DNA of 64,000 nucleotides from Mytilisepta virgata (Eukaryota > Mollusca > Bivalvia > Mytilida > Mytilidae), in NCBI GenBank assembly GCA_028015205.1, contig CM051516.1, positions 52,890,230-52,954,229 of the forward strand, written 5' to 3'. Positions 12,501 to 27,300 of this stretch are shown piece by piece (positions within the stretch are counted from its first letter, which is position 1; every line of letters starts with the position of its first letter). The notes beneath the pieces were generated by a model, which was given only the letters and a program-made list of their open reading frames with translations, had not been told where the DNA came from and did no database searches. Position numbers and translations under genes: made by a program.

Positions 12501-15500
12501 AAAAAATGCATGATCTCTACTTTATAACTTCTGCCAATCTAGGCACACCCCCAGAGTCGTGTCTATTTGTTGTATTTCATATAAATCAATATCTAAGAAT
12601 ACCACAATTCCAATACTAAATCAACAACCACATGCTCACATTCTATCATAAATTAAGATACAGCGAAGCAGTCCACAGCTTTTTAAAAAGCTAAAACTTG
12701 TGCTCCTTTGTTTTCCAATTACATAGCAGAACAGTCATGGGTTTTATATTATATTCTTTTTTAAATATCTACCAACAATCGAAGATGAGCAACCCCTTTT
12801 GTTGTATGCTGCCATTGACAGAATCAATTCCATTGAAATGGGAACGTGGGTGAACACGACCATTGCAGACAGTAGAGCAACAGCGTCTGTTGACTATCAC
12901 TATAACAGAGGACTCATTTTTTGGGCTGATATTAACACTGGAATCTCACTGTAAGTCAATAATTAGTAGGTGAGGAATTCTTCTAAATGAAGTTTCAATA
13001 TTTTACACTTGAAAATACTATACGATGTTTTGAAAGTGTTGCTGAGTAATTGACGCTAGTGGCGTAAATTAAAATTATCTATGTATTTTTGAGAGGCTTC
13101 AAAGAGTAATTGGAAATTAAATTGTTTTGATAACCCTTATTATGTAATAAAATGAATATCTTAAACTTATCATCGATAAGAATTTCGCAATTATTTAAGT
13201 TCCAATGAAAAGTAGGATAGGAATAATTATTTACTATTCTTGATTTACCTTTTTTTACATTTCAGTGCCGGAACAAACAGTGTACTCAGAACAGAGGAAA
13301 CCATCATAAAGGTCAAGGTTGGCATGGTTTATGGTATAACAGTGGACTGGATATACGATCACATCTACTGGACTGACGAAACCTTCCAAAATATACAAGT
13401 TGCAAACTTAGATGGACTCATGAGAAAATCATTGATCGAATATTTGATAGAAAAACCTAGAGCTATAGCTGTGGATCCAACGAACAGGTTTGTATTAATA
13501 TGTAGACCTATATACAAAAAATTGCTTTGATGTTCAGCCTGACACTCATGATCTAGATTATATAATTGACATCACTAAAAAATGTATGAGGTGTGTTTTA
13601 TTGGTGTGAAAAGTTTCTTAAGGTTTTTTTTCCAGTTTTTTTGGTAGAAAGTGCTTAAGGAGAGTAGATATTATTTTTAACGGCGAGTTTTCTATTCTAG
13701 ACTTATTTTAACGGCATTTTGTATGAAAATGATTGTATAGAAACATTTTACTGAAAAAAAGTGAAAAAATCGAAGAGTTATGTGAGCCTGCAAATGTGAT
13801 ATAATAATAATACACAGTTCTCAGCCCAGAAATCGGTATAATAAAATAAATGACAAATGCTAGGACGAATTTTTGGTTAGATTTTATTACTTGTATTTAT
13901 GGTAAATACTCAAGATTCCATTCGGCAATGTATTCCTTAAGTATACCGATAAAACTGTTGAAGAATAATAGTTTACGACCATCAACAGTAATATTTGCTG
14001 CGTTTTAATAAAACTTTCAGTTGAAATTTAGAGTGCTAGTACTAGTGTTCTTTAGTTCGCTATAATATATCTTTGAAAAGTGCATTGTACCCAATAATTA
14101 TGTCGCCCCCAGACGTAGTCGGGACGACATATTGTAATTTTTCCGTTTCTTTGGTTTTTTCGTTTTTTTTTCTTCCACCTAATTTTTTGCGCACGAGTTC
14201 TCAGAGATGGCTGGAACAATCTTTATGAAACTTCACAGTAATAATGATCACCAAATCTTGTTGTGCATGTAACATTTAATTTTTTCAAAATGGCCGCCAT
14301 TGTCATTGAAACGGGAAAAGTATGAAAATGTTTGGAAACTTTCATATCTCAAAAACTGCACCATTGCACCATAGAATTTCATAAAACTTAAAAAAAATCG
14401 CGAACGTTTGGAGAAGTTTGGCGGGCATTTTGCAAAATGTTGTAAAAATGGCGAAAAACTCAACATTGTACGACTTCAACTAAAATCAATATCTAGGCTA
14501 CGTTTGGGATGGTGAACAAGATGCAATCATCGAAATACAGAAATCATCAAAATGGCAGCCGTGGGCGACATCTGCTATTGCTCGCAATTGCAATTCTAGT
14601 TTTGTATCTGTGCTTGTATTAAATATGAGGTAGAGAAACTAGTGTAGTGTTCACAATTATTTCATTAAGTTATGAAGTTTGTTGCCTAAGATTGTTTTTG
14701 GGTTGAATTCTTCTAACCTTTTTGTTCATTTTGGTTTTTGGGTCTGATGTACAACAGTGACGGTTATTATTACGTCTGTCCACAATTTGACTGTGAGCAT
14801 GTTGATAATACTTTCGTTGTCGAAATGTACTGGGTAAGAAAGAGTCGAATCGATAATATAGTACAGAGTCCATAAAATCAAAATTCAAAGACTAGGTGAA
14901 TTTGTCTAATTAGTAAACGGCAGCCGTCCGTTTGGATTTAAAATTTAAAATGTTTGTAATATTTTTTCTTTGTGCCCAGTGATACTGTTCTCTAATGTTT
15001 TACTCATGTTTCTGTTACTAGTTATTTTTATTACTATTACAATCACTGTTATATATTTGTAAACGATTGGTATAAATTAGTTTTCAATCAATGAACATCT
15101 GTCTTACAGAATGATGTTCTTCTCTGATAGTGGAAGTTTTCCCCGTATTGAACGTTGTGGTTTGGACGGTAAAGACAGAGAGACAATAATACATAAAAAT
15201 ATTGTTTACCCAAATAGCATTGCGATAGGTATGTATTATATTTACATTTCTCTTGCGATTTTGTTTGTTCGTTTTTTTGTTTTCCTTTGATGAGGGTAGT
15301 GTGGACATTTCTGTGAAATTTATTGGTATAATTGACAGGATCATCAATTTTTCAGTTATTTATCTTGTATGTGTGACCGTAAAACATCCTTCTTACAAAT
15401 ACGGTTTTTCTTTTTGTTTTAAAGTAAATTTTGACGACTGAAATAAAGCTTAAAGCTATCGCTATTATTGCTCGTAATAATATATGGTAATTTTTGTTTT

Positions 15501-18340
15501 TGACTCTTTAATAAACTATGACATGTATGATAGGCCCCATCGTTTCAGATAGAATATAAATGTATGTAATTTTAAGATTTACTCGTTTTGTCTGCATAGA
15601 ATAAAATCACACTTTCCCGTGTAGTTCCAAAATCTGCTTTGAGCTAATTTTCAATCTTTTTCATAGCCAAAACTATTTGTTCGGAATAAATATTACAACC
15701 ATGATTATGAGTATATAAATAAGGGAATACATACTTAACTCGAGGCTACTCAATCGAATTTTAAAATTACTCAAAAAGTATATTTAAAATTTAACCTTAA
15801 ACAATTGGGTCTGTTCCCACTGTGCCAACTTTTTGAAATTAAAATTTCCACTGTGCCCAAATGTCAAAAACATATGGACTTTCAATGTTGTTTTATGAAT
15901 TGCAGAAATGAATTTTATACCAGTATGGAATTACATGTACCCCAATAATTTATTCATTTACTTTAATTTATTGTTTTTTATTATCAATTATGAATTTAAG
16001 TCCAAAAAATAATTAATTATTAATAGAATTATTATAATAATTAAATAATTATGATGATTATCATTGCCTGTATGTGCATATGTTTTTGAAATTCCAAGCT
16101 GTTCAGTGTGTCACTGTGATATGTATTCACATTCCAAGCAAAGTATTGTTATGTATTAATGCATTATTATGATATTAAAAGGGCTAACTAAGACTACTAT
16201 CTAACTCGCAACCAACAAAAACTATAGGTAGCCAACAACCAAAACAAATAAGGAAAGAAAGAATAACATACACACACTAGTAAGAAGAGGAGGTGATCTC
16301 CCTCTCATACCCATGGACAAGATAGAAGACGCTCCTGTTCTAATAAGAGTCAACAAAAATAGTATATTTTAACAATTTTAAAATACATTGGGTTAAAGTT
16401 ATATAGTCACATACAAAGTGTATATATCAGAAAACAGACTGTAGGTATATTCTCTTTGATCTCTACTTAGTACTCCTGTAAACATAATTCCCACTGTGCC
16501 CATGTAAATTTCTACAAGGATTTTAGAAAGTGGGCAGGATGGGAATTATGAATTAGAGTGATAAGAGGGCGTGATATAAAGTTTTTAAGTCAAACAATAT
16601 CTCATTCATTTTATATATGTAAAATAGTACTAAAGAAAATGTAAGTTCTAATATTTCTTTTTCAAAACATGAGACCCTGATCGGTAGTGTCCAGCTATTT
16701 ATTGGCCAAGGCGCACGAATTACCTGCTATTTTAATATTTATAATTGCATTTTAACCAATTTTGACTTTATTAATTTTACCAATAAATCAATATTTACTG
16801 TTCGGAAAGCTCATTTCGTGGATTCGATTTTTGGCATTTATCGATAAAAGAATACCGGGGCGAGAAGACCGTGTGCAAACGTCCGTACGAAACCTAAAGT
16901 CGATGAACTCATGACAATGCAACATAACAGACAAATTAACAAGGATACATGTATAACTAAAGGAATAAACAAATATAAAAAAACTAAACAGATGAGAACT
17001 AGACTGAGACAGTCGGAAACGACAGCTATTCCCGCACTCCCCACATTTTGTATCACTGCGCACCTTTTTCACAATTATACCTTTGAATACAGGCTCAAAT
17101 TTTGGAAAATTTAAATTGTAAATCCTTATTGTACTTCTGCATACAGTGTATGACAATACTGTATAGAAATAAAATGTATAAAATGAAAAATGAAAGAAAA
17201 CTTTCAGTCACCCACTTATAATTCCAATTTTTGAAATTCGACCCCGAAAGGCCCAAATTTTTGAAAATCAAAATTCTAAAAGCTTATTGCACATCTATAT
17301 ACAGTGTGTGACAATACCATAAAGAAATTAAATACATAAAATGAAAAATGAAAGAGGAGTTTAGGTCACAAGCTTAAATTCCAAATTTTCAAAATTCAAC
17401 ACCTGTGGGCCCCGAGTTCTGAAAATCAAAATTCTAAAACCTTGTTGAACATCAACATATAGTATTTGACGGACGGACGGGCGGACAGACGGACGGGGGC
17501 GAAAACAATATTCCCGAACTTGTTCGAAGTGCGATGATAATAAGTGTAATGATTTTTCGCATGGCAGTTCATCGCTCTACAAACTGAGCTAACTTTGTAT
17601 ATCTAACCAAGGATATCAATGTGAAATATCAGTTTAATCACATATAAAAGCTGAGGGTATTTCCCTAGTGCGTATCTCTGTCTGTAGATGGTTTTGGCTT
17701 TTCCCTTTCTGTCATCTTCAAAGTATTCGATTATTGTTTTGATTTTAAACATTTAAGACCTTCAACACAACTTGTGATTCCTAAATCGATGAAATGTTTA
17801 ACTAAAGAATTTTAGTACTCATAGTTGAATTATTTCAAAAGAGAAAACAAATCTGTTAATTCTATTTTCATTTAGTATGAATGAATCTGAAATGTTGACA
17901 GCAAATAAATATTGGCAAAAGGATACCGGAGCAACAAAACAGTGGAAAAAGTCCACAAGTTCGAAAATCCAAGGAAAAGACATAGTCAAAAGAATGAAAC
18001 ACAACAAACAAACGCCACAAGGATACATGTATAACTAAAAGAATAAAAACGTATAATAAACTAAACAAAACTAGAACAAAACAGTACAGAAACTAAAGCA
18101 CTAGCAATGTCAACTCCCATTAAAAACTGGGAGTGACATCAGGTGCTCTGGAAGGGTATGCATGTCCTGCTCCGTTAACGGAGTAATAAGATGTTAAAAT
18201 ATTTCTCTAAAATCTCTCTAAAATTTTCATTGAAATAGAAAATTCTAGTGATGGGTTTTTGCGAAATAACGATTTCAAGTTTTTATACGACCGCAAAATT
18301 TTTGTGGTCGTATATTGGTATGACGTTGGCGTCATCGTCG

Positions 18341-18372
<32 letters not shown>

Positions 18373-21300
18373 GTCGTCTGCGTCGTCGTCCGTCGTCTGC
18401 GTCGTCGTCCGAAGACATTTGGTTTTCGCACTATAACTTTAGTATAAGTTAATAGAAATCTATGAAATTTAAACACAAGGTTTATGACCACAAAAGGAAG
18501 GTTGGGATTGATTTTGGGAGTTTTGGTCCCAACAGTTTAAGAATCAGGGGCCAAAAAAGGGCCCAATAAGCATTTTTCTAGGTTTTCGCACAATAACTCT
18601 AGTATAAGTAATTAGAAATCTATGAAATTTTAACACAAGGTTTATGACCACAAAAGGAAGGTTGGGATTGTTTTTGGGAGTTTTGGTCCCAACAGTTTAG
18701 GAATTAGGGGCTAAAAAAGGGCCAAAATAAGCATTTTTCTTGGTTTTTGCACAATAACTTTAGTATAAGTAAATAGAAATCTATGAAATTTAAACACAAG
18801 GTTTATGACCACAAAAGGAAGGTTGGGATTGATTTTTGGAGTTTTGGTCACAACAGTTTAGGAATTAGGGGCCAAAAGGGTCCAAAATTAAACTTTGTTT
18901 GATTTCATTGAAAATTTAACTATTGGGGTTCTTTGATATGCCGAATCTAACCGTGCATTTAGGATCTTAATTTTTGGTCCCGTTTTCAAATTGGTCTACA
19001 TTAAGGTCCAAAGGGTCCAAAATTAAACTTAGTTTGATTTTAACAAAAATTGAATTCTTTGGGTTCTTTGATATGCTGAATCTAAACATGTACTTAGTTT
19101 TTTTATTATGGGCCCAGTTTTCAAGTTGGTCCAAATCGGGGTCCAAAATTAAACTTTGTTTGATTTCATCGAAAATTGAACTATTGGGGTTCTTTGATAT
19201 GCCGAATCTAACCGTGCATTTAGATTCTTAATTTTTGGTCCCGTTTTCAAATTGGTCTACATTAAGGTCCAAAGGGTCCAAAATTAAACTTAGTTTGATT
19301 TTAACAAAAATTGAATTCTTGGGGTTCTTTGATATGCTGAATCTAAACATGTACTTAGTTTTTTTATTATGGGCCCAGTTTTCAAGTTGGTCCAAATCGG
19401 GGTCCAAAATTAAAGCTAAAAAAGGGGGTAAATTATTTTTTTTTTTTGGGGGGGGGGGGGGGCAATTCTCCACAGCATATTGTATTACACAAAAGCAAAA
19501 AATTGAATATAAATTCAAATCATATGACCAATTCTAAGTTCTTTATTTCAGTTATTCTGTGTCAGAAACCTATTATGTGTCAAATATTTGAAGAAATTTT
19601 CAATTGCACAGTATTGCGCAATAGCAAGAAATTGATATGTGTGCCCTGTTATCAAAACTTTATTATTAACAAATTCCATTGGAAATTTGCCAATATAAAA
19701 TGTGCTGATGAAGCTTTTTTGTTTATCTTATCTAAACTGCTTTTAATATGTATATTTAAAATTTGCCATCCATGACTATGATGTCATTTTCTATTTTAAT
19801 ATGTTATGGTGTATTTAAATGGGCTGTTATGGTTGCAAAGTATAAAGAAATGGGGGGGGGGGGGTTGAAAACAAAATTTGGGGGGGGGGGGGGGGGGTAA
19901 ATGAGAAATTGGGGAGGGGGTAATTTTTTCTCATTTCATATTTCATAAATTAAAAAGAAAATTTCAAATTTTTTTTAGCAAAAAAAGGGGGGGGGGGGGG
20001 TTACAATAAATTTTATTGTTTTTTGTTTTTTTTTTTGGGAGGGGGGGGGGGGTCAATGTGCAACTTCATAGTGTATTGCACAAAAGCTAAAAAAAGGGGT
20101 AAATTATTATTTTTTTTGGGGGGGGGGGGCAATTCTCCACAGCATATTGTATTGCACAAGAAGCAAAAAATTGAATATAAATTCAAATCATATGACCAAT
20201 TTTAAGTTCTTTGATTTCAGTTATTCTGTGTCAGAAACCTATTATGTGTCAAATATTTGAAGAAATTTTCAATTACACAGTATTGCGCAATAGCAAGAAA
20301 TTGATATGTGTGCCCAATTTTAAATTTTAAATTGGTTATTTCTGATTTATATATAAAAACAAATAATACTGATATGGTTTGAATAGGTAAATTAAAATTT
20401 TTTAAGTTCTTAGACAACATTCATTCTGTGTCAGAAACCTATGCTGTGTCAAATATTTATTCACAATCCAAATTCAGTATTGTATCAAGCTTGAATGTTG
20501 TGTTCGTAATTGCCCCAACTATTCAGGGTTCGACATCTGCGGTCGTATCTAGCTGCGCCCAGCGGAGCATTTTATTTCGGTTGTTTTAACGCGAAATCTG
20601 TTGTAAAAGCCTTTTTAAAAACTTTAGGTTAACCTTATCTTACCTTATCTAAGAATTATATATTTTTTTTCAATATTTAGATGTATTTTCGAATATAGCT
20701 TTGTGGTGTGCAAGAGAAAAGGCAATTAAATTTATATATATAAACAATTAAATGTAACCAAGATAACGTACCTTCGGTCTCACCTGATGTCACGCGCAGT
20801 GTTTTTGTGGAAGTTCACATAACTAGTGCTTTAGTTTCTGAGCTGTCTTGTTATCCCCGCACTTCGAAGAAGGTCGGGGATATTGTTATCGCCCCTGTCC
20901 GTGTGAAAATTTTCTTCATTTTTCATTTTATACATTTTATTTCTATACAGTATTGTCATACACTGTACAATAAGGTTTTAGAATTTTAATTTTCCAAAAT
21001 TTGAACCTGTATTCAAAGGTATAATTGTAAAAAAGGTATACAGGGATACACAATGTATGGAGTGCGGGGATAGCTGTCGTTTCCGACTGCCTCAGTCTAG
21101 TTATGAATTGTGGACACTCGTTCATAATAGGTATCCTCTAACATCTTATAAACAACAATTTTAAAATTGTAATCAATTTAGTTAACCACTAAACATTTGT
21201 CTTTAAGATCAAAAAGCCAAACGCATATTCTGGACAGATGGAGGAAGAAACGAGATTAATTCAGCAAAGTTTGACGGTAGTAGCGTTAAAACAGTCATCA

Positions 21301-24300
21301 AGAATAAGAGCTACCTTCCAAATCCTTTTGGAATAGCTGTTTACAAAGATAAGGTATTTTGGACAAACTCGTATTATGTTGACATCTTCAGTACTGAAAA
21401 GTATTCCAGTTATGAAGTGGAAAGAGTTTATTCTGACACAAAGAAAGATATTATACCTTTTGGATTGAAAGTATATCATGGAACTCAGCAAATGAATATG
21501 GGTTAGTTTATTTGCATGTATTTCTGTATCGTGGTTTTTCGGTTATGACATCCAATGAAGACATATAAGACACAGACCATTTTATTACTGTGAAGGGGGG
21601 GGGGGGGTGAGGGCGGGGCTGGGATTTGTTCAGTTTGATCTGAAAAATTTCTTACATTTCCCACTATGTTGAAAAAAATATAAAATAGCCTGAATATAGA
21701 ACAAAAAGAAAAAGTGCTCCATGGCATGAATTTCCCCCCAAAAAGGGTATTGTCAGGAGTTTGTGTGCAGACAACTTACGGAGGCAAGACGACAACGTCG
21801 CAATTTTACGTGTGTACAGACAACTTAGGGAGACAAAATGACAACGTCACAATTTTACGTGTGTACGGACAACTTAGGGAGACAAAATGACAACGTCACA
21901 ATTTTACGTGTGTACAGACAACTTGGGGAGACAAAATGACAACGTCACAATCTTACGTGAAAGTATGTGTTTGTTCTGATAAATTGGATTCATTTTGGTA
22001 CTAAAAAATGTTCGATTTAGGTTTTTGACCATAACGTTGAAAGTTGAAACTGTTGTATCCCTTGCTAATAAGTCGGTTCAAAGGTTTGATAAGATGCAAA
22101 GCGTGTTTGTTTGAGTTTATGAGTTTTGTAAACTATGGGTTTTGCTTATGATATATCTTGCATAATCAAAGTTTTACAAGTGAAGTTCAATTTCCATACC
22201 AAAGATTCATATCCATAGTAAAATTTTGAGAATGTTTTTAGAAGTTAATGATGTCGATATCCTTGATGTAACAGTTTCTCTGTAGGAAGTAAATTACGTT
22301 CATTAAAGTCCGAAACATGACTACATACCTGACAAAACCGAACTAGTTGCGATATTTAAACTCCATAAGAGGTGTTAAAGGTACATTTCCGTCAAGGAAT
22401 GGAAAATTTACTATTCAAAAATTAAAATCATCCCGTTTGTCATACATTTTAGTAGTACGGTTACCGCCTTGGAACAAAAAATAAAAAGTTTTATGGATGC
22501 AAGTAATCTTATAAATATCATCTTATAATGTACTTAGATATCGGTTATCGGCAATTTCATTATATGTGATATAACATTCTAAGTCTCACGTGTGTAATGC
22601 ATTTTCAAGATCCAGTTATTTTTATCCAGGATATAGCCATTGGTCAAGATTAATTAATTTTAAAAGTTTAAACTAATGTAAGTTAAGCCCAAAGGGCCAT
22701 GTGAGCTTATGCCATCACTTGACGTCCGTCGTCGTCCGTCGTCGTAAACTATTTCCTGGATCTTCTCTTCAGAAACTTCTGGGCCGAATACTTCAAAACT
22801 TAAGTTAATGTTCCTTAGGGTATCTAGTTTATGGCCGCCATGGCTAAAAATAGAACATAGGGGTAAATTGCAGTTTTTGTCTTATATCTAAAAAACTAAA
22901 GCATTTACAGCAAAACTGACATGGGGGTACAAATGTACATCAGGCCAAGATCTACCTGCCATCAAATTTTCAGACGAATCAGTCAACCCTTTGTTGGGTT
23001 ATTGCCCCTGAATTGTTAATTTAAGGAAATTTTGCAGTTTTAGGTTATTATCTTGAATATTATTAAAGATAAAGACAAATGGTAAACAGCAAAAATGTTC
23101 AACAAAGTAAGATCTACAAATAAGTCAACATGACCAAAATCATTGAATGACTCCTTATAGGAGTTTTTGCCGTTGAAAGACGGCATCCGGCGAAAACTTT
23201 TCTTCTGAAACCACTAGGCCAATTGGGACCAAACTTTGGTGGAATAATCCTTGGGTGGCCCCCTTCCAAAATTATGTCCGGCATCCCCGACTTCCAACCG
23301 ACATGGCTGCTGTTACTAAAAATAGGAAAAAGGGGGGATTAATTTAAAAAGTCATCTATGAAATTACAAGGCCAATTGGAACCAAACGTGGCACTAATGG
23401 TCCTTGGGAGGTTCTCTTTCCGAAGTATGTCCGATGACCCGTACTGTTAACCAAGATTGCCACCACAGCCGAAGTTAGTTTAACATAGGGCCCTATGGGA
23501 AAATTCATTGAAAAATCTTCTTAGCTGAAACAACTTGACCAATTGGAACCAGACTAGGCAGCAATGGTCCTTATGTGATCCTCCTTCAGAATTGTGACCG
23601 ATTTTGTGAACTGTGAACAAAGATGGCCGCCACAGCCGAACTTAGTTTAACATAGAACCCTATGGGAAATTCACTCAAAAATCTTCTTGTTTGAAACCAC
23701 TAAGCCAATTAGAACTAGACTTGGTAGCAATGGTCCTCAGATGGTCCTCTTTTAGAATTTCGTCCGATGACCCGGACCATTAACCAAGATGGCCGCCACA
23801 CCCAAACTTAGTTTATCATAAGGCCCTATGGGAAAATTCATTCAAAAATCTTCTTGTCTGAAACCACTTGACATATTGGAACCAGACTTGGCAGCAATGG
23901 TATTTACGAGGTCCTCTTTACTAAGGGTTCATTCCTTGTATTGCACATGGTAGATCTCCTTGGTTGAAATTTGGCTTCCTATTTCGGTATTTTTGGTTGA
24001 GTACTTCTTGTTTAATATAAGTTTTGTTTTTGGTCTTCCAAATGTTTCGGTTTTAATGCTGCTGATGAGAGGTAACTCCTTGAAATGCGTCGTATACAGC
24101 ATAGCATAAATTTACTATATCTAATATGAGTATCTTTGGATTGTTATTTAGAAATATGTCCGATTTCGTGGACTATGAACCAAGATGGCCGCCACAGCCG
24201 TACTTAGTTTAACATAGGACCCTGTGGGAAATTCACTAAAAAATCTTCTTGTCTGAAACCACTAAGCCAATTAGAACTAGACTTGGCAGCAATGGTCCTT

Positions 24301-27300
24301 AGATGGTCCTCTTTCAGAATTGCGTCCGATAAGCAGGACTGTCACCCAAGGTGGCCTGTGGTAGCCGAACTTAGTTTAACATAGCCCCTATGGAAAACAC
24401 ACTCAAAAATCTTCTTGTCTGAAACCACTAAGCCAATTAGAACTAGACTTGGTAGCAATGGTCCTTAGATGGTCCTCTTTCAGAATTTCGTCCGATGACC
24501 CGGACTGTCAACCAAGGTGGGCGCCAAAGCCAAACTTAGTTTAACATAAGGCCCTATGTGAAAATTCATTGAAAAATCTTCTTTTCTAAAACCACTTGAC
24601 ATATTGGAACCAGACTTGGCAGCAGTGGTCTTTAGGAGGTCCTCTTTCAGAAATATGTCCGAATTCATGGACAGTGTACCAAGATGGCCGCCACAGCTAA
24701 ACTTAGTTTATGATAGGACCCTATGGGAAATTCACTAAAAATCTTCTCGTCTGAAACTACTGAGCCAATGAGGACTAAACATGGCAGCATTGGTCCTTAG
24801 ATGGTCCTCTTTCAGAATTATGTTCGATCATCCGGATTGTCAATCATGATGGCTTCCACGACCGAATTTAGTTAAATATTGGACCCACTATGGGAAAATC
24901 CATTCAAAAAATCTTCTTGTCTGAAACCACATAGCCAGTTGGAACAAAAATTAGCAGTAATGGTCATTAGATGGTTCTCTTTTAAAAATGTTTCCATTGA
25001 CCTGGACTGCCAACCAAGATGACTGCCATAGCTGAACTTTATTTTACATAGAACCCTATAGACAAATCAGCCAAATTGACTGCAACACTAAAATTTTTAG
25101 TCCTGGTCAAGGTGAAAAGTTAAATAAAGGTGAGCGATACAGGCTCTTGAGAGCCTCTTGTTATTAACCCCACCTTTGCTTTGTCATTTATTAGTTTTGA
25201 AAAGAACCATTTTGTTTATTGAATTTTGCTTAAAAAATTATGGTTGAATAAATGATATTTGTATCAAATCTGTCGTAATATCTTTGCCTTCAAACTACAT
25301 GAACTAGCTCAGACTGCACTTATGTTATAATAAGTGGACCATGGCAGCCATAAATGATAATTTATGTTTAATAGGTTTCTGGGTACAGTTGTGTAAAAGT
25401 AAAAACTTTTTAATTTAATGAATCCTCTGTAGAATGAAGTTTATCCAATACTTCTAGGGAAGTTTCTTCTAAATAATATTTTGATGCCATATGTTATGAT
25501 GTAGGGACCATTCACTTTCATGAAGATGTACAATTCCTCTATTTTGGTAGTGTATGTGAGTTCTTATTTATTTGGGTTTACCTATGTTTTTCCATAAAGA
25601 AAAGGTTATATTATATAAGGTAAATGTCTACAATATTCCGACTTAAACAATTATTTGTAATTTCTGATCTTTGTTTCTTGGGAAAAAAATATATGCTTCG
25701 CTTGATGTGTGAAATTAAAAAAAAATTTTCTCCAGCCCTAAAAAAATATATATTGTAAAGCACAAAAATCCCAGGCACCCCCTCGGTAATGATGTGGTCG
25801 GTGCCTAACTGAAATAATCTCAGTGTTGTAAAACGTATATCTTTGTTATCAGTTGATTTTTTTTTATTGAAATTCATAGTTACAGGATTTAATCTATAAA
25901 GAAGATAAAATGTATAAAGACTTTAACTTTAAAAGCGTTATTTGCAGGCATTGACCTTTGTGGACGGTTAAATGGTGGATGCTCTCATCTCTGTCTGCCG
26001 TCATTTCCACAGGCAACCAATACAAAAGGTTACAGATGTTCTTGCCCAGATGGTCATATTTTGGGCTTCGATGGAAAAACTTGTTCGTATAATGGTAAGT
26101 GTACCGTATTAAAGGTTGATTAATTGTTTAAAGCCTACAGTCTTATTACAAAAAAAAATCGTAAATTTGTCGATCATTTAAGGATAATGTTTTTATCAAT
26201 GTTGTTTTAATTTCATGCGATTCCTTTCTATCAAACAAAGGCGAATATACGAATACGAAATACGAAATACTTTATGAAGAAAGATCATTGATTGAACATA
26301 GAGATTGACAAAGATTATGAGATGAGAGGAGAATATATTTCGCTTCTGTAACTTTTGTCTTTAAAATAAATAAGGAGGTACATGTATGGTAAAAGCGATT
26401 TCCACCGCTAAGAACTAACAAACATCTACTGTTATAACATCATAAAGTAGTCCTTGTACTATTACCAAACACATTTTTTCTCTGGCTATTACATAACTAT
26501 TCCACAGTATTAAGTCTTTTGAAGTTTTTACTCTTCTTTTCGACATCTACAACAGTAAACTTCACAACTGCTGATGATACATAACTTGTTGGCATTTGCA
26601 TATATTTTGGAAGGAAATTGCAATCGCAAAATTTTTATTGGCTTTTATAGTATTCGAATGTCAGGATGGATAAGGAGAGGGAGGTTTGTGTACCCATAAA
26701 ACCGGCATATCCCACCGATGTTGGGTGTCTATACCAAATCAGTCTGTCCTGACTATCTGTTGTGTTTATGTTTGTGTTTTGTGCTGTTTTAATAAAACGT
26801 ATTACAAAATACCGAAATAAATTTGATGCACTGTATGACCATTTCTTTGACTGACAACTCATCAGCAGTGCTTGAGATCATAATACTGGAAAACCGGTTA
26901 AAGATATAATGATGAATTAATAAGCACAACCATCAAAAATCAAAATAATTAAAACAAACTGGTATCCAAACTCAGCTAAGGGTTACCTCATCAAAAGGAA
27001 GAGCCTTGGAAATTTCTGGTAATTTTTGTCAAATTTTGAACGGAAACTTTAAAGGATTTGAGTAATGAATCATGCCAGGAAAAACGTTCTGGCTACTGGG
27101 CTGATAATGCCCTCAGGGACTAACAGTCCACCAGCAGTGACATAGAACCAGTGGTAGTAATAAAACGTATCACAAAATACCGAAATAAATTTGATGCACT
27201 GTATGGCCATTTCGTTGACTGACAACTCATCAGCAGTGCTGGAGATCAAAATACTGGAAAACCGGTTAAAGATAATATGATGAATTAATAAGCACAACCA

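Larger units (their letters stand above)
15229..21207. other. Intron 4 of gene A (6.0 kb)
   Basis: Contains inverted copies of one dispersed repeat (about 16970-17545 and 20855-21110), a SINE-like repeat in reverse (17880-18190) and composite repeat copy 2 (18280-20576). The rest is AT-rich without exons. Confidence 0.6.
21502..25947. other. Intron 5 of gene A (4.4 kb)
   Basis: Begins with a G-rich run (21594-21622), then a 49 bp minisatellite, a long ~180 bp array and a MITE remnant; no exon inside. Confidence 0.6.

Noticed and set aside
16788..17156. 122-codon reverse frame
   Set aside because: Falls on dispersed repeat D, with low-complexity hydrophobic composition.
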